From positions 1 to 34,293 of the forward strand of contig CAZLDQ010000037.1 in the NCBI GenBank assembly GCA_964558295.1: 34,293 nucleotides of DNA. Reading direction: 5' to 3'. Both the position numbers and the translations under genes were made by a program. Position 1 is the stretch's first letter, and every line of letters starts with the position of its first letter. The notes below the pieces were generated by a model. That model ran no database searches. It was not told the origin of the DNA and worked only from the letters and a program-made list of their open reading frames with translations. The DNA comes from JBDKTH01 sp964558295 (GTDB lineage Bacteria; Planctomycetota; Planctomycetia; Pirellulales; Thermoguttaceae). Below, piece by piece: positions 15,647 through 23,230 of the stretch.

Positions 15647-17419
15647 TTACTTCAGGATGGTGTCGACGAAGTAATGGAGGAGTTCGCGGAGGCGGGCGTC
15701 GGGCGTTTGGTCGGCGGCCTGGCGGGCGCGATCGCGGTGCTTGGTGACCAGTTGGGCGGCTTTTTCGAAGACGTCGGCCTGCTGGTATAAGGCGTGGACA
15801 CGGGCGAGCGTGGTTGGACGGTCGGTGGCCGCGGCAACCAGGGTTTCCAGTTCGCGGCGGGCGTCGGCGCTGAGTCCTTCCAGGGCCAGGGCCCAAAGGA
15901 CCGTGGGACGGCCATCGAGGACGTCGGTCCCTTGGGCCTGCTTGTTCGGCTGCTGGTCGCTCCAGTCGTCCAAGTCGTTGAGAATCTGATAGGCCACGCC
16001 CAGGTGCCGGGAAAACCGGACGATTGCGTCGCCAAAAGGCTCCGCCGGTCCGGCCAGACGCACGCCGGCAAAGAGGGCCGCCTCGAAGGCCGGGGCCGTC
16101 TTCAGGGCATAGATCCGCAGGGCCTCGACCGGGGCCAACCGTTTGTGGTGGGCGTCACGCCAGACCAGCTCCGCGCCTTGCCCTTCGGCAAGCTTGGTGT
16201 GGGCTTGGCTCAAGCGGACGAGGATCTCGGCCACCACGTCGGCGGCGAGCGTATCGCGTTGCGAGGCGACGAGCCGGTAGCCCAGCCCGATCAGATAATC
16301 GCCCACGTTGATCGCCAGCGGTGTGCCGTACTTGCGGTGGAGCGTTTCCTGGCCGTAACGGAATGGGTCATCGTCTTCAATGTCATCGTGCACCAGCGAG
16401 GCCTTGTGAAAAACCTCCATGGCCACGGCAATCCGTTTGACGGCGTCGGGGATCTGGGCCACATGGGTGGCGCCGTTCGGGCCGGTGCCGTGTCCGCCGG
16501 TCAGCGCGTCGTAGACGGCCAGGGTGATGAAGGGGCGGAAGCGCTTGCCGCCTTCCAGGAGGAAGTCGTAGGCCACGGCTTCGGTGGCCGCCAACGGTTC
16601 CAGGGCGGACAGAGCGTGGCCGGCGGTCTCGGCGAGCCACGTGTTGCTTCGCTGCCGGGGAACCAGTCGTTCGAGCACGTCGCGTTTGAACAGGTTCGTC
16701 GCACCGCGCAGCAGGTGGACCCGGGTTTGCTCCAACACGGAGCCGGGCTGATAGGGCGTGGCGATCATCTCCCGGACCCAGTCCTCGTCGGTCGTCGAGT
16801 TGTGGCAGGTATCGCTGAGCAACGGGACGGCCATGCAGGGGAGCCCGGCCAGGAGGATCTTGTCCAACGCCCGTTCGAGCGCGCGGAGGCAGCCTACGCC
16901 CAGTAAGGCGTCGGCCTGGCCGGCCAGGATCAGTTGCAGGACGATCGGCGTTCCCTCGGCAATCAGTACCCGATAGCCTTGCTTTTCGGCCGTCGCGCGA
17001 AGACTGGTCAGCGAGCAGGCCCCGCAGTCCTGACACAACAAGCCGACCTCGTTGCACTCGGCCGGGCACCGCTGCTCGTTACGCATGCAACGCGGCAGTA
17101 AAAGCAATCGCCGCTCGGGCGGGATCGTCGTGATTTCCTCACGCCAGAACGCCGACGCCAACGCGACCATCGTCCAACCGAGATACGCTTCTGGTTCGTT
17201 CAGTTCCGCAAGCACCGTGCGCGCTTGGGCTTCGATTTCGTGGCGGGCCAGGGGCTTGGATTTGTCCAAACCCGAGACGGTCGCGATTGCCAGCGCGCGG
17301 ATGCGCTCACGCAACTCCCGCGTCTGGGGAACTTGCTTGAGCTGGGCCGTATCGCGCGGGCCGGTCAGGGCGGAACGCGCGGGGGCGGCGGCGGGATGCA
17401 GGGGGGGGAGGTCGGCCAA
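15647..17419 (-). CDS. DUF116 - polyprenyl diphosphate synthase fusion protein
   Basis: 590 residues. The N-terminal half matches the DUF116 type, with a dense cysteine set C111, C118, C122, C129, C132 and C135 (LPRCMRNEQRCPAEC, LLCQDCGAC) and later C177, C195 and C205, which suggests a metal or Fe-S site. The C-terminal half (about 275-590) is an isoprenyl diphosphate synthase: GKRFRP at 291-296, first Asp-rich motif DDIED at 345-349, second DDWSD at 484-488. Both catalytic motifs are intact, so chain elongation of allylic diphosphates with IPP is expected. The start is uncertain: position 17419 is a TTG without a clear ribosome site and the first internal Met is at residue 84, too late for the domain. 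It lies 32 bases after the squalene-cyclase-like gene, so the two are surely cotranscribed. Confidence 0.88.
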   Translation of the reverse strand: MADLPPLHPAAAPARSALTGPRDTAQLKQVPQTRELRERIRALAIATVSGLDKSKPLARHEIEAQARTVLAELNEPEAYLGWTMVALASAFWREEITTIPPERRLLLLPRCMRNEQRCPAECNEVGLLCQDCGACSLTSLRATAEKQGYRVLIAEGTPIVLQLILAGQADALLGVGCLRALERALDKILLAGLPCMAVPLLSDTCHNSTTDEDWVREMIATPYQPGSVLEQTRVHLLRGATNLFKRDVLERLVPRQRSNTWLAETAGHALSALEPLAATEAVAYDFLLEGGKRFRPFITLAVYDALTGGHGTGPNGATHVAQIPDAVKRIAVAMEVFHKASLVHDDIEDDDPFRYGQETLHRKYGTPLAINVGDYLIGLGYRLVASQRDTLAADVVAEILVRLSQAHTKLAEGQGAELVWRDAHHKRLAPVEALRIYALKTAPAFEAALFAGVRLAGPAEPFGDAIVRFSRHLGVAYQILNDLDDWSDQQPNKQAQGTDVLDGRPTVLWALALEGLSADARRELETLVAAATDRPTTLARVHALYQQADVFEKAAQLVTKHRDRARQAADQTPDARLRELLHYFVDTILK

Positions 17420-17451
17420 AGGAGACTCTCGCGGGCGACGTCAGCGACGCT

Positions 17452-19248
17452 TCAGGACGGCCTATCATTCACCGCACGGCCGAGGGCTGCCACGGTGAAC
17501 ACCAGGGGGTACAACTTCTCATAATACCACAGCTTGGCGAAGTATAAACCTATCGGCGCCGGTTCGTGATAACGGTCGGTCTCGACCGCCTCGACCAACC
17601 AACGAAGCCCCTGTTCCACGACGGGATCAGACATTGCCGTAAGTCCATCAGCCAAAAGGGCTTCCACGGCCACGGCCGTTTCTTCCACACTAGAACCCTC
17701 CGGGCTTCCCCCCCAGCCGCCATCCTTACGCTGATGAGCCGCCAGCCAGCCGAGTCCTCGCCGAGCCGGCTCGAGGTCCATCAATCCCAGGTCACGGTAG
17801 GCCAAAAGTACCCGGGCGGTACCGTAGACCGGATTCTCTTCCTCCGGTTCGTACTGGTTGCCAAACCAGAGCGGCACCCAGCGCCCGTCCTCACGCTGCT
17901 GCTTGGTCAGATAGGCCAAGCCGCGCTGCGTTGCCCTTTGAAGAGACTCGTTTGATATGCTTGCGGCAAACAGGCGCGAAGTCGTGGCCAGGGGACTCCA
18001 CACATGCAAGGCGCGGAGCGCGTGGGCCGTGAGGTCCACCCCGCTGCGGTCAAACGGCAAGGTCCCCCAGCCCCGGCAAAACGTGGGCCAGCCGCCGTCG
18101 GCGTTCTGCAGCCCGAGGAGCCAAGCGATCCCGCCGGCCGCGGCCGCATCGATTCGTGCCACCTCTTCTGGCTTGCTCTGGCGGCGAAGAGCGGCCAGGG
18201 CCAAGAGCGCCCCGGGCGTGTCGTCGGCGTCGGGAACCGCACCACTCAGATCGGTCCAACCCCAACCAAACGGTGCCGCGCCGGTGAACGGATGCACGCG
18301 CTGGTGCTGACAGGCCAGGAGCCAGTCGAGACACCCTAATGCTGACACGTCCTCGCCGCCGGCCGCCAGGGCGTTGATCGCCAACGTGGTGCCCCAGGTC
18401 GCCAAATTCGTGTCGATGGGCCAGGAACCGTCGCAACGCACCGAATGGACGAGAAACTCCACGCCGCGGCACACCACCGGATGTTGCACATGGCCCATCG
18501 AGGCAAGGCTCATCACCACAAAACTCGTCAGTGGCGTCGCCTCCAAGAATCCACCGCTTTCGGGCTGCATCTGTCCAACGACGTCAAGACTCTTTGTGTG
18601 CGTCAGACCGCGTGTGACCCGGGTGATCGGGTTCCACGGCTTGCCGTGATGGTGACGTACCTGGCCAATCGCGACCAGGGCGGGAATCGCGTAGCTGACC
18701 ACCGGCAGTCGCACGAGTCCCAACAGCCAGTGCGGCAGGCAGGCCAGTTCAAACGGCAGCCGGGGCACTTCGCGCCAAGGGACCAGATGGGCCAAGGCAC
18801 AGTTGGCCAGAATCGGTACAGCAAAGGTCTTATCCTTCCCATAACGCCGTCGCAAGCCGGCCAGTCCGCCTTGGGCTTCGAGATAGCGTTCCGCTCGGGC
18901 GAGCAACGCCGCGTGGGTTTCAGCCCCTCCGGCCAGATGAATCGCTGCTCGGGCAAGCATCGTGGTGGCGATGTTCGAAAGACTCTTGTCGGTGTCGCCC
19001 CAACCGCCATCGTCGTTTTGGGACTGGGCCAGGTACTCCAAGCCTCGGCCGACCAGCGGTTCCAGCTTTGAGCGGAGCGACGCCTCGGACGTTTGACGGC
19101 GAACGATCGCCAAGGCACTTACGGCCGTGGCTGTGGCCAAGGCCGACGTGGCCAACTTCCCCACCCAATGGCCCGCGGCTACCCGCTCGGCCAGCAAGGC
19201 GTGACGGGCCTTTTGGTAGGCATGGTGGAGTTGGGGGGGAAGGGGCAT
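17452..19248 (-). CDS. Squalene-hopene-cyclase-like terpenoid cyclase
   Basis: 598 residues from the ATG at 19248 (MPLPPQLHHAYQKA); a longer frame exists only because it reads through the N run. The class II cyclase acid motif is D340-A-D342-D343-T (VPDADDTPGALLAL), matching DxDDTA of squalene-hopene cyclase with D342 as the likely proton donor. QW-type repeats are clear: YLAQSQNDDGGWGD, LLGLQNADGGWPTF, LTKQQREDGRWVPLWFG, LAAHQRKDGGWGG. It is a little shorter than typical squalene-hopene cyclases (about 630). Known relatives protonate and cyclise squalene or long polyprenes. No squalene synthase is in this window, and the next gene makes polyprenyl diphosphates, so the substrate is open. A radical SAM gene diverges upstream. 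Confidence 0.88.
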   Translation of the reverse strand: MPLPPQLHHAYQKARHALLAERVAAGHWVGKLATSALATATAVSALAIVRRQTSEASLRSKLEPLVGRGLEYLAQSQNDDGGWGDTDKSLSNIATTMLARAAIHLAGGAETHAALLARAERYLEAQGGLAGLRRRYGKDKTFAVPILANCALAHLVPWREVPRLPFELACLPHWLLGLVRLPVVSYAIPALVAIGQVRHHHGKPWNPITRVTRGLTHTKSLDVVGQMQPESGGFLEATPLTSFVVMSLASMGHVQHPVVCRGVEFLVHSVRCDGSWPIDTNLATWGTTLAINALAAGGEDVSALGCLDWLLACQHQRVHPFTGAAPFGWGWTDLSGAVPDADDTPGALLALAALRRQSKPEEVARIDAAAAGGIAWLLGLQNADGGWPTFCRGWGTLPFDRSGVDLTAHALRALHVWSPLATTSRLFAASISNESLQRATQRGLAYLTKQQREDGRWVPLWFGNQYEPEEENPVYGTARVLLAYRDLGLMDLEPARRGLGWLAAHQRKDGGWGGSPEGSSVEETAVAVEALLADGLTAMSDPVVEQGLRWLVEAVETDRYHEPAPIGLYFAKLWYYEKLYPLVFTVAALGRAVNDRPS

Positions 19249-19261
19249 AGGATTGGTCGTT

Positions 19262-19467
19262 GGTGGATGGTGGACGGTGCGGTTCAGTCTAGAGACAGTT
19301 TCGGGGGATGTCGAGTTGGATTGGGATGGTGTGGTGGGGAGTTGGCCGGTTGCCGGAGGNNNNNNNNNNCCAGAAACGGGGTGGATTAGGGGAACGAGCC
19401 AGACGGTGCTATAATCGCTCTTGCTCGGACACGAGCGACCCCCACCTTTTTCTATCCACCATCCACC
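19262..19467. repeat. Inverted pair of 7-bp arrays (GGTGGAT / ATCCACC) in a divergent promoter region
   Basis: GGTGGAT, GGTGGAC and GGTGCGG (19262-19282) face two exact ATCCACC units (19454-19467). The second array ends directly at the ATG (19468) of the radical SAM gene. The region between drives two divergent genes and contains the assembly gap. The unit is the same family as at 14337-14516. Confidence 0.65.
19360..19369. other. Assembly gap (ten N)
   Basis: Ten consecutive unknown bases. The true gap size is unknown, so promoters for the divergent genes at 19248 (-) and 19468 (+) could be missing, and the join itself could be wrong. Confidence 0.99.
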
Positions 19468-20658
19468 ATGCTCCTCCGGCTCGCCTACCGCCTGGCCACG
19501 GAAGTCTCGCCACGCTTGACGGCGAAGGCGGCGTATCTTTGGGCCTTCAAGGGGATGCGGGCGTTGGCGGCCCATAAACGGCGGGTGCGACGCGGGGAAC
19601 TGTTTCCTCCGTTCCTGTTTCTTGCCCTGACGAATGCCTGTAACCTCCGGTGCCACGGCTGCTGGATCGCAAGCCAGACGCCAAGCCGGGAACTGTCGCG
19701 GGAGGACGTCGAACGGTTGATCGCGGCGGGCCAACGGCAGCAAAGCTACTTCTACACCTTGCTGGGCGGAGAACCGTTTCTCTATGCCGGGTTGTGGGAG
19801 ATCATCGAGCGGCATCCGGAGTGCTATTTTCAGATCATCACCAATGGGATGTTCTTGGACGACGAGACGACGCGGCGGATTCGCCGCGCGGGAAACGTCA
19901 CGCCGCTGGTGAGCATCGACGGGTTCCAACTGGACAACGACGACCGACGCGGCGACGGGGTATTTGCGACGGCCATGGAAGGGCTTGCCCAATTGAAACG
20001 CCAGAAGATTCTCTTCGGCGTGGCCACCACGGTGACCGGCCGCAACATGACCGAGGTGCTTAGCGACCAGTACGTCGAGCACTTCATCGACGCCGGGGCC
20101 TTGTATCTATGGTATTACGTCTACCGGCCGGTGGGCGACGATCCGTCGCCCCAGTTCTGCGTCAGTCGCGAACAGATGATCGAGGTGCGCAAGCGGCTGC
20201 TCCAGTTGCGTCGCAAGCATCCGATGATCTTGATCGATACCTACTGGAACGCTGCCGGCGAAGCGGTCTGTCCGGCGGCCAAGGGACTTGGGTTCCACAT
20301 CGGGCCGGGCGGGAGCATTGAGCCGTGTCCGCCCCTCTCGTTTGCCTGCGAGACGATCCGCGATCACGAGGGGGACCTGTTCAAGACGATCAATGAAAGC
20401 CAGTTGCTTCGCGGCTTCCAGCAGTTCGTCGACGAGCGGACCAAGGGCTGCGTGATCTTGGAGCATCCCCAGGAACTCGTCGCCTACTTGCGACATATGT
20501 CGGCCGTCGATACCAGCGGTCGCGATGGGTACCAAGAACTGGAAGCCTCGAAGCCTCGCACCAGCCATCATCTGCCCGGGGAAGAGATCCCCGAAGACTA
20601 CTGGTTCTATCGGCTGCTCAAGAGACAGTTGTTCTTCGGGATGGGGGGCTATGGGTAG
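19468..20658 (+). CDS. Radical SAM protein, divergent from the terpenoid cyclase gene
   Basis: 396 residues. The 4Fe-4S motif is C58, C62, C65 (TNACNLRCHGCWIAS), with GGEP at 100-103 and later SAM-fold strands (FQIITNGMFLDDE, PLVSIDGFQ). The C-terminal part has more cysteines (AVCPAAKGLGFHIGPGGSIEPCPP, FACET, KGCVIL), reminiscent of SPASM-type extra clusters but not a clear match. An amphipathic N-terminal stretch of about 30 residues precedes the core. It does not resemble HpnH, the hopanoid radical SAM enzyme, closely (I see no CxxxCxxC context like FRCNLACAGCGKI). Placement against the cyclase suggests modification of a terpenoid, by inference. The ATG follows an ATCCACC array with no ribosome site. 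Confidence 0.82.
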   Translation: MLLRLAYRLATEVSPRLTAKAAYLWAFKGMRALAAHKRRVRRGELFPPFLFLALTNACNLRCHGCWIASQTPSRELSREDVERLIAAGQRQQSYFYTLLGGEPFLYAGLWEIIERHPECYFQIITNGMFLDDETTRRIRRAGNVTPLVSIDGFQLDNDDRRGDGVFATAMEGLAQLKRQKILFGVATTVTGRNMTEVLSDQYVEHFIDAGALYLWYYVYRPVGDDPSPQFCVSREQMIEVRKRLLQLRRKHPMILIDTYWNAAGEAVCPAAKGLGFHIGPGGSIEPCPPLSFACETIRDHEGDLFKTINESQLLRGFQQFVDERTKGCVILEHPQELVAYLRHMSAVDTSGRDGYQELEASKPRTSHHLPGEEIPEDYWFYRLLKRQLFFGMGGYG

Positions 20659-20730
20659 GTGCGTGGAGAGTGGACAGGGGATGGTGGAGGGGCGAACGCT
20701 TAGCGACGGGGGCTTGCCCGGCGTTGCCCT

Positions 20731-21678
20731 TTACGCCACCACTTGCAGAACCAGCTTGCCCCGCACGTGTCCGTCTTCGCTCATTTGATGAGCCGCAGCG
20801 GCCTGCTCCAAGGGGAAGACCGTGTCGATGACGGACCGGAGTCTTCCCTCTTCGCTGAGGCGTTTGAGCGTCCGCAAGTCGTCGCCCCGCGGCCGGACCA
20901 GCATGGCCCGGGCTTGGCGGCCGGGGAGCAGGGCGGTCAGGCCGTGGGCCAGGAAGTGGGGCGGGGTGGGCATGTCGGTCACGAAGCGGCCGTGGGGCTT
21001 CAAGACACGCTTGGCTTTCCAAAACGAACTCTTGGCCACGGCGTCCAACACGACGTCGTACTGTCGGTCCTGCCGGGTAAAGTCTTCTTGGGTATAGTCG
21101 ATCAGATGATCTGCCCCGAGCGATTGGACAAGTTCCAGATTCCGGGTACTCGAAACGGCAGTCACTTCGGCTCCCATCGCCTTGGCGATCTGGACGGCAT
21201 AGGTCCCCACGCCGCCCGAGGCCCCGTTGATCAAAACCGACTGGCCCGGTTCGAGCCGCCCCCAGTCGCGCAGGCATTGCAACGCCGTGCTGGCGGCCAG
21301 CGGCATGGCGGCTGCTTCCACATGGCTGATCCCTTGCGGCTTGGGGACAACCACGGATTCCGAGGCCACCGCATATTCGGCATAGCCCCCGCCGGACGCC
21401 CGATCGAGAAAACTAAACACCTCTTCGCCCACACGCAGGGTGCTAATCTCGCTGCCGACCGCCTCGACCACGCCCGACACATCATAGCCAGGTACCACCG
21501 GCAACCGCAGCGGGAACACGAAACGAAGCGATCCGCTGCGGATGCGCCAGTCGATCGGATTGATCCCGGCGGCATGCACACGGATCAGTACCTCCCGGCG
21601 ACCGATTTCCGGCCGGGGGGCGTCGGCCACTTTGAGAACTTCAGGCGGACCGTAACGTTGGAAGAGGACTGCTCGCAT
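20731..21678 (-). CDS. NAD(P)H quinone oxidoreductase-like MDR-family protein
   Basis: 315 residues from the ATG at 21678 (MRAVLFQRYGPPEVLK), the usual start for this family; the frame is open to 21711. GroES-like N-terminal domain: VLIRVHAAGINPIDWRIRSG and VPGYDVSGVVEAVGSEI. Nucleotide-binding domain: NGASGGVGTYAVQIAKAMGA, then SLGADHLIDYTQEDF. No catalytic-zinc Cys/His pattern is seen, so it fits the zinc-free quinone oxidoreductase branch that reduces quinones or enones with NADPH. It is cytosolic. It faces the radical SAM gene (convergent, 72-bp gap) and lies downstream of ribD on the same strand. A link to the terpenoid genes is not shown by the sequence. Confidence 0.88.
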   Translation of the reverse strand: MRAVLFQRYGPPEVLKVADAPRPEIGRREVLIRVHAAGINPIDWRIRSGSLRFVFPLRLPVVPGYDVSGVVEAVGSEISTLRVGEEVFSFLDRASGGGYAEYAVASESVVVPKPQGISHVEAAAMPLAASTALQCLRDWGRLEPGQSVLINGASGGVGTYAVQIAKAMGAEVTAVSSTRNLELVQSLGADHLIDYTQEDFTRQDRQYDVVLDAVAKSSFWKAKRVLKPHGRFVTDMPTPPHFLAHGLTALLPGRQARAMLVRPRGDDLRTLKRLSEEGRLRSVIDTVFPLEQAAAAHQMSEDGHVRGKLVLQVVA

Positions 21679-21686
21679 TGGACGTA

Positions 21687-21790
21687 AGGATTCGAGGATG
21701 AAGGATGACAAAAACGACGGTTCCTCCGGCGGAATCGCACCGGGACGGTTGAGAAAAAAAGCTTCATTCTTTCTTCGTTATTCGACATTC
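21687..21790. repeat. 7-bp arrays: AGGATGA units and NNNATTC units entering the ribD 3' end
   Basis: AGGATTCG, AGGATGA and AGGATGA (21687-21708) face TTCATTC, TTTCTTC, GTTATTC and GACATTC (21763-21790). The second array lies inside the last codons of ribD and encodes its tail ERDECRITKKE. I have met similar DECRIT-type peptides as repeat-encoded tails in planctomycete ORFs; that is recollection, not a search. Confidence 0.6.
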
Positions 21791-22906
21791 ATCCCGTTCC
21801 GCTTCCCGCCGCACGCGTCCCTGCAAATACATATCACCGCCGACCTGCTTCCACTGCGGCTCGTCCAACATGAGGGCTCGGGACATGTCGTCGATGCCAT
21901 CGCCGGCGATTGGGGTGCTGGCGGCCGCCCCGCCGATCAGTTTGGGGGCAATGAACACATGGACTTCGTCAATCTCGCCGAGGTCTAACAGGCTGCCGGT
22001 TAACCGCCCGCCCCCTTCGACCAGGACATTGGTCATCCGTCGCCGGCCCAGTTCGCGGAGCAGTTCTTGGAGCCGTTGCCGGTGGTTGTCGGCCTGACAG
22101 ACGAAGACTTCGCAGCCGGCCGCCTCGAACGCCCCGCGTTCCGTGGCGGGCACATCCGGCCCCACGGCGATCAGCAGGGGAACCTCCCGGGCTGTGCGCA
22201 CCAATTGGCTGTCGAGGGCCAACGTGCCGTGGGTATCGGCGACCACGCGCAGCGCGGTCCGCACGCCGGGTGGCCGGGCGGTGAGCAGCGGATCATCGAG
22301 TCGGGCCGTTTCCCGTCCCACAATGATTGCGTCTACCCGGCCGCGCAGGGCATGGACAATCTCCCGCGACTGGGGATTGGAGATCCAGCGGCTCGATCCG
22401 GCCCGGGTCGCCGTCTTGCCGTCGAGCGTCATGGCCCATTTGGCGATCACCCACGGCCGGCCGGTCGCCAGCAGTTTCAGGTAGGGGGCATTCAGACGCC
22501 GGGCCTCGGCCTCTAAGAGTCCGACCTCGACCTCGATCCCGGCCGCCCGCAACTGAGCCAATCCACCGCCGCTGACCTGCGGAAATGGGTCTTGCTGGGC
22601 GACCACCACCCGACGCACGCCCGCCTGGATCACCGCTTGGCTGCAGGGAGGCGTCTTGCCATGGTGGCAACAGGGTTCCAGGGTCACATACATCGTGGCC
22701 CCTCGCGCTCGGCGTCCGGCCAGACGCAGGGCCTCAATCTCGGCATGGGCCTCGCCATACCGGCGATGCCACCCTTCGCCAATAATCTCCGCCCCCTCGA
22801 CGATCACACAGCCGACCATCGGGTTGGGCTCTACAGCCCCCTGGCCTAACGCCGCCAGTTCCAGAGCCCGTTGCATATGCCAGACGTCAAGTTCGGAAGG
22901 AAGCAT
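21764..22906 (-). CDS. ribD: Bifunctional riboflavin deaminase/reductase RibD
   Basis: 380 residues, close to the usual length. Deaminase domain (about 8-150): zinc site H54-A-E56 plus C79 and C88 in EPCCHHGKTPPC, and PNPMVGCVIV. Reductase domain (about 155-365): WVIAKWAMTLDGKTATRAG, RVDAIIVGRETARLDDP and LVEGGGRLTGSLL. It performs two steps of riboflavin synthesis, deamination and then NADPH-dependent reduction of the ribosyl side chain. The start at 22906 gives MLPSELDVWHMQRALELA; a Met at residue 11 is an alternative. The C terminus beyond about residue 365 is encoded by a 7-bp-period repeat and is probably not functional. No other rib gene is nearby. Confidence 0.95.
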   Translation of the reverse strand: MLPSELDVWHMQRALELAALGQGAVEPNPMVGCVIVEGAEIIGEGWHRRYGEAHAEIEALRLAGRRARGATMYVTLEPCCHHGKTPPCSQAVIQAGVRRVVVAQQDPFPQVSGGGLAQLRAAGIEVEVGLLEAEARRLNAPYLKLLATGRPWVIAKWAMTLDGKTATRAGSSRWISNPQSREIVHALRGRVDAIIVGRETARLDDPLLTARPPGVRTALRVVADTHGTLALDSQLVRTAREVPLLIAVGPDVPATERGAFEAAGCEVFVCQADNHRQRLQELLRELGRRRMTNVLVEGGGRLTGSLLDLGEIDEVHVFIAPKLIGGAAASTPIAGDGIDDMSRALMLDEPQWKQVGGDMYLQGRVRREAERDECRITKKE

Positions 22907-22920
22907 GGGATTGGAGCTCG

Positions 22921-23105
22921 AGAATTTGGGATTTCAGATTGGGGATTTGGTCTTCCCTCGTCGTAACGGTCTAGGCCGATCTCCGCGTCGCGGGCGGGTT
23001 GGCCCACCGTTGCTTTCCGATCTCACGCCGCGCGACGATTGAGGACCTCGGATTGGCCATCGGCACGCACGCCGCCTAGATCCCAAATCGGAAATCCCCA
23101 ATCCG
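22921..23105. repeat. Inverted pair of 7-bp arrays (GGGATTT / AAATCCC) in a gene-free gap
   Basis: AGAATTT, GGGATTT, CAGATTG and GGGATTT (22921-22948) face AAATCGG, AAATCCC and CAATCCG (23085-23105), which are the reverse complement family. They bracket the 324-bp gap between ribD and the YchF-like gene, which diverge from each other. Apart from these arrays I see no gene or clear promoter in 22907-23230. Confidence 0.65.
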
Positions 23106-23230
23106 CACCTTGGCCAACCGGAAGGTTTGCGAGATACTATCTATTGTACGGTACATGTTTGGCATGGGGCTAATCCCATCTGCAGGGGGCACGGCAGAAC
23201 GCTACGCCACGGTTTCGAAGGAAGCAGGCC

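Noticed and set aside
17452..20082. An 876-codon frame that extends the cyclase through the N run into the radical SAM gene
   Set aside because: The extension reads through unknown bases and is antisense to the radical SAM gene; the cyclase starts at 19248.
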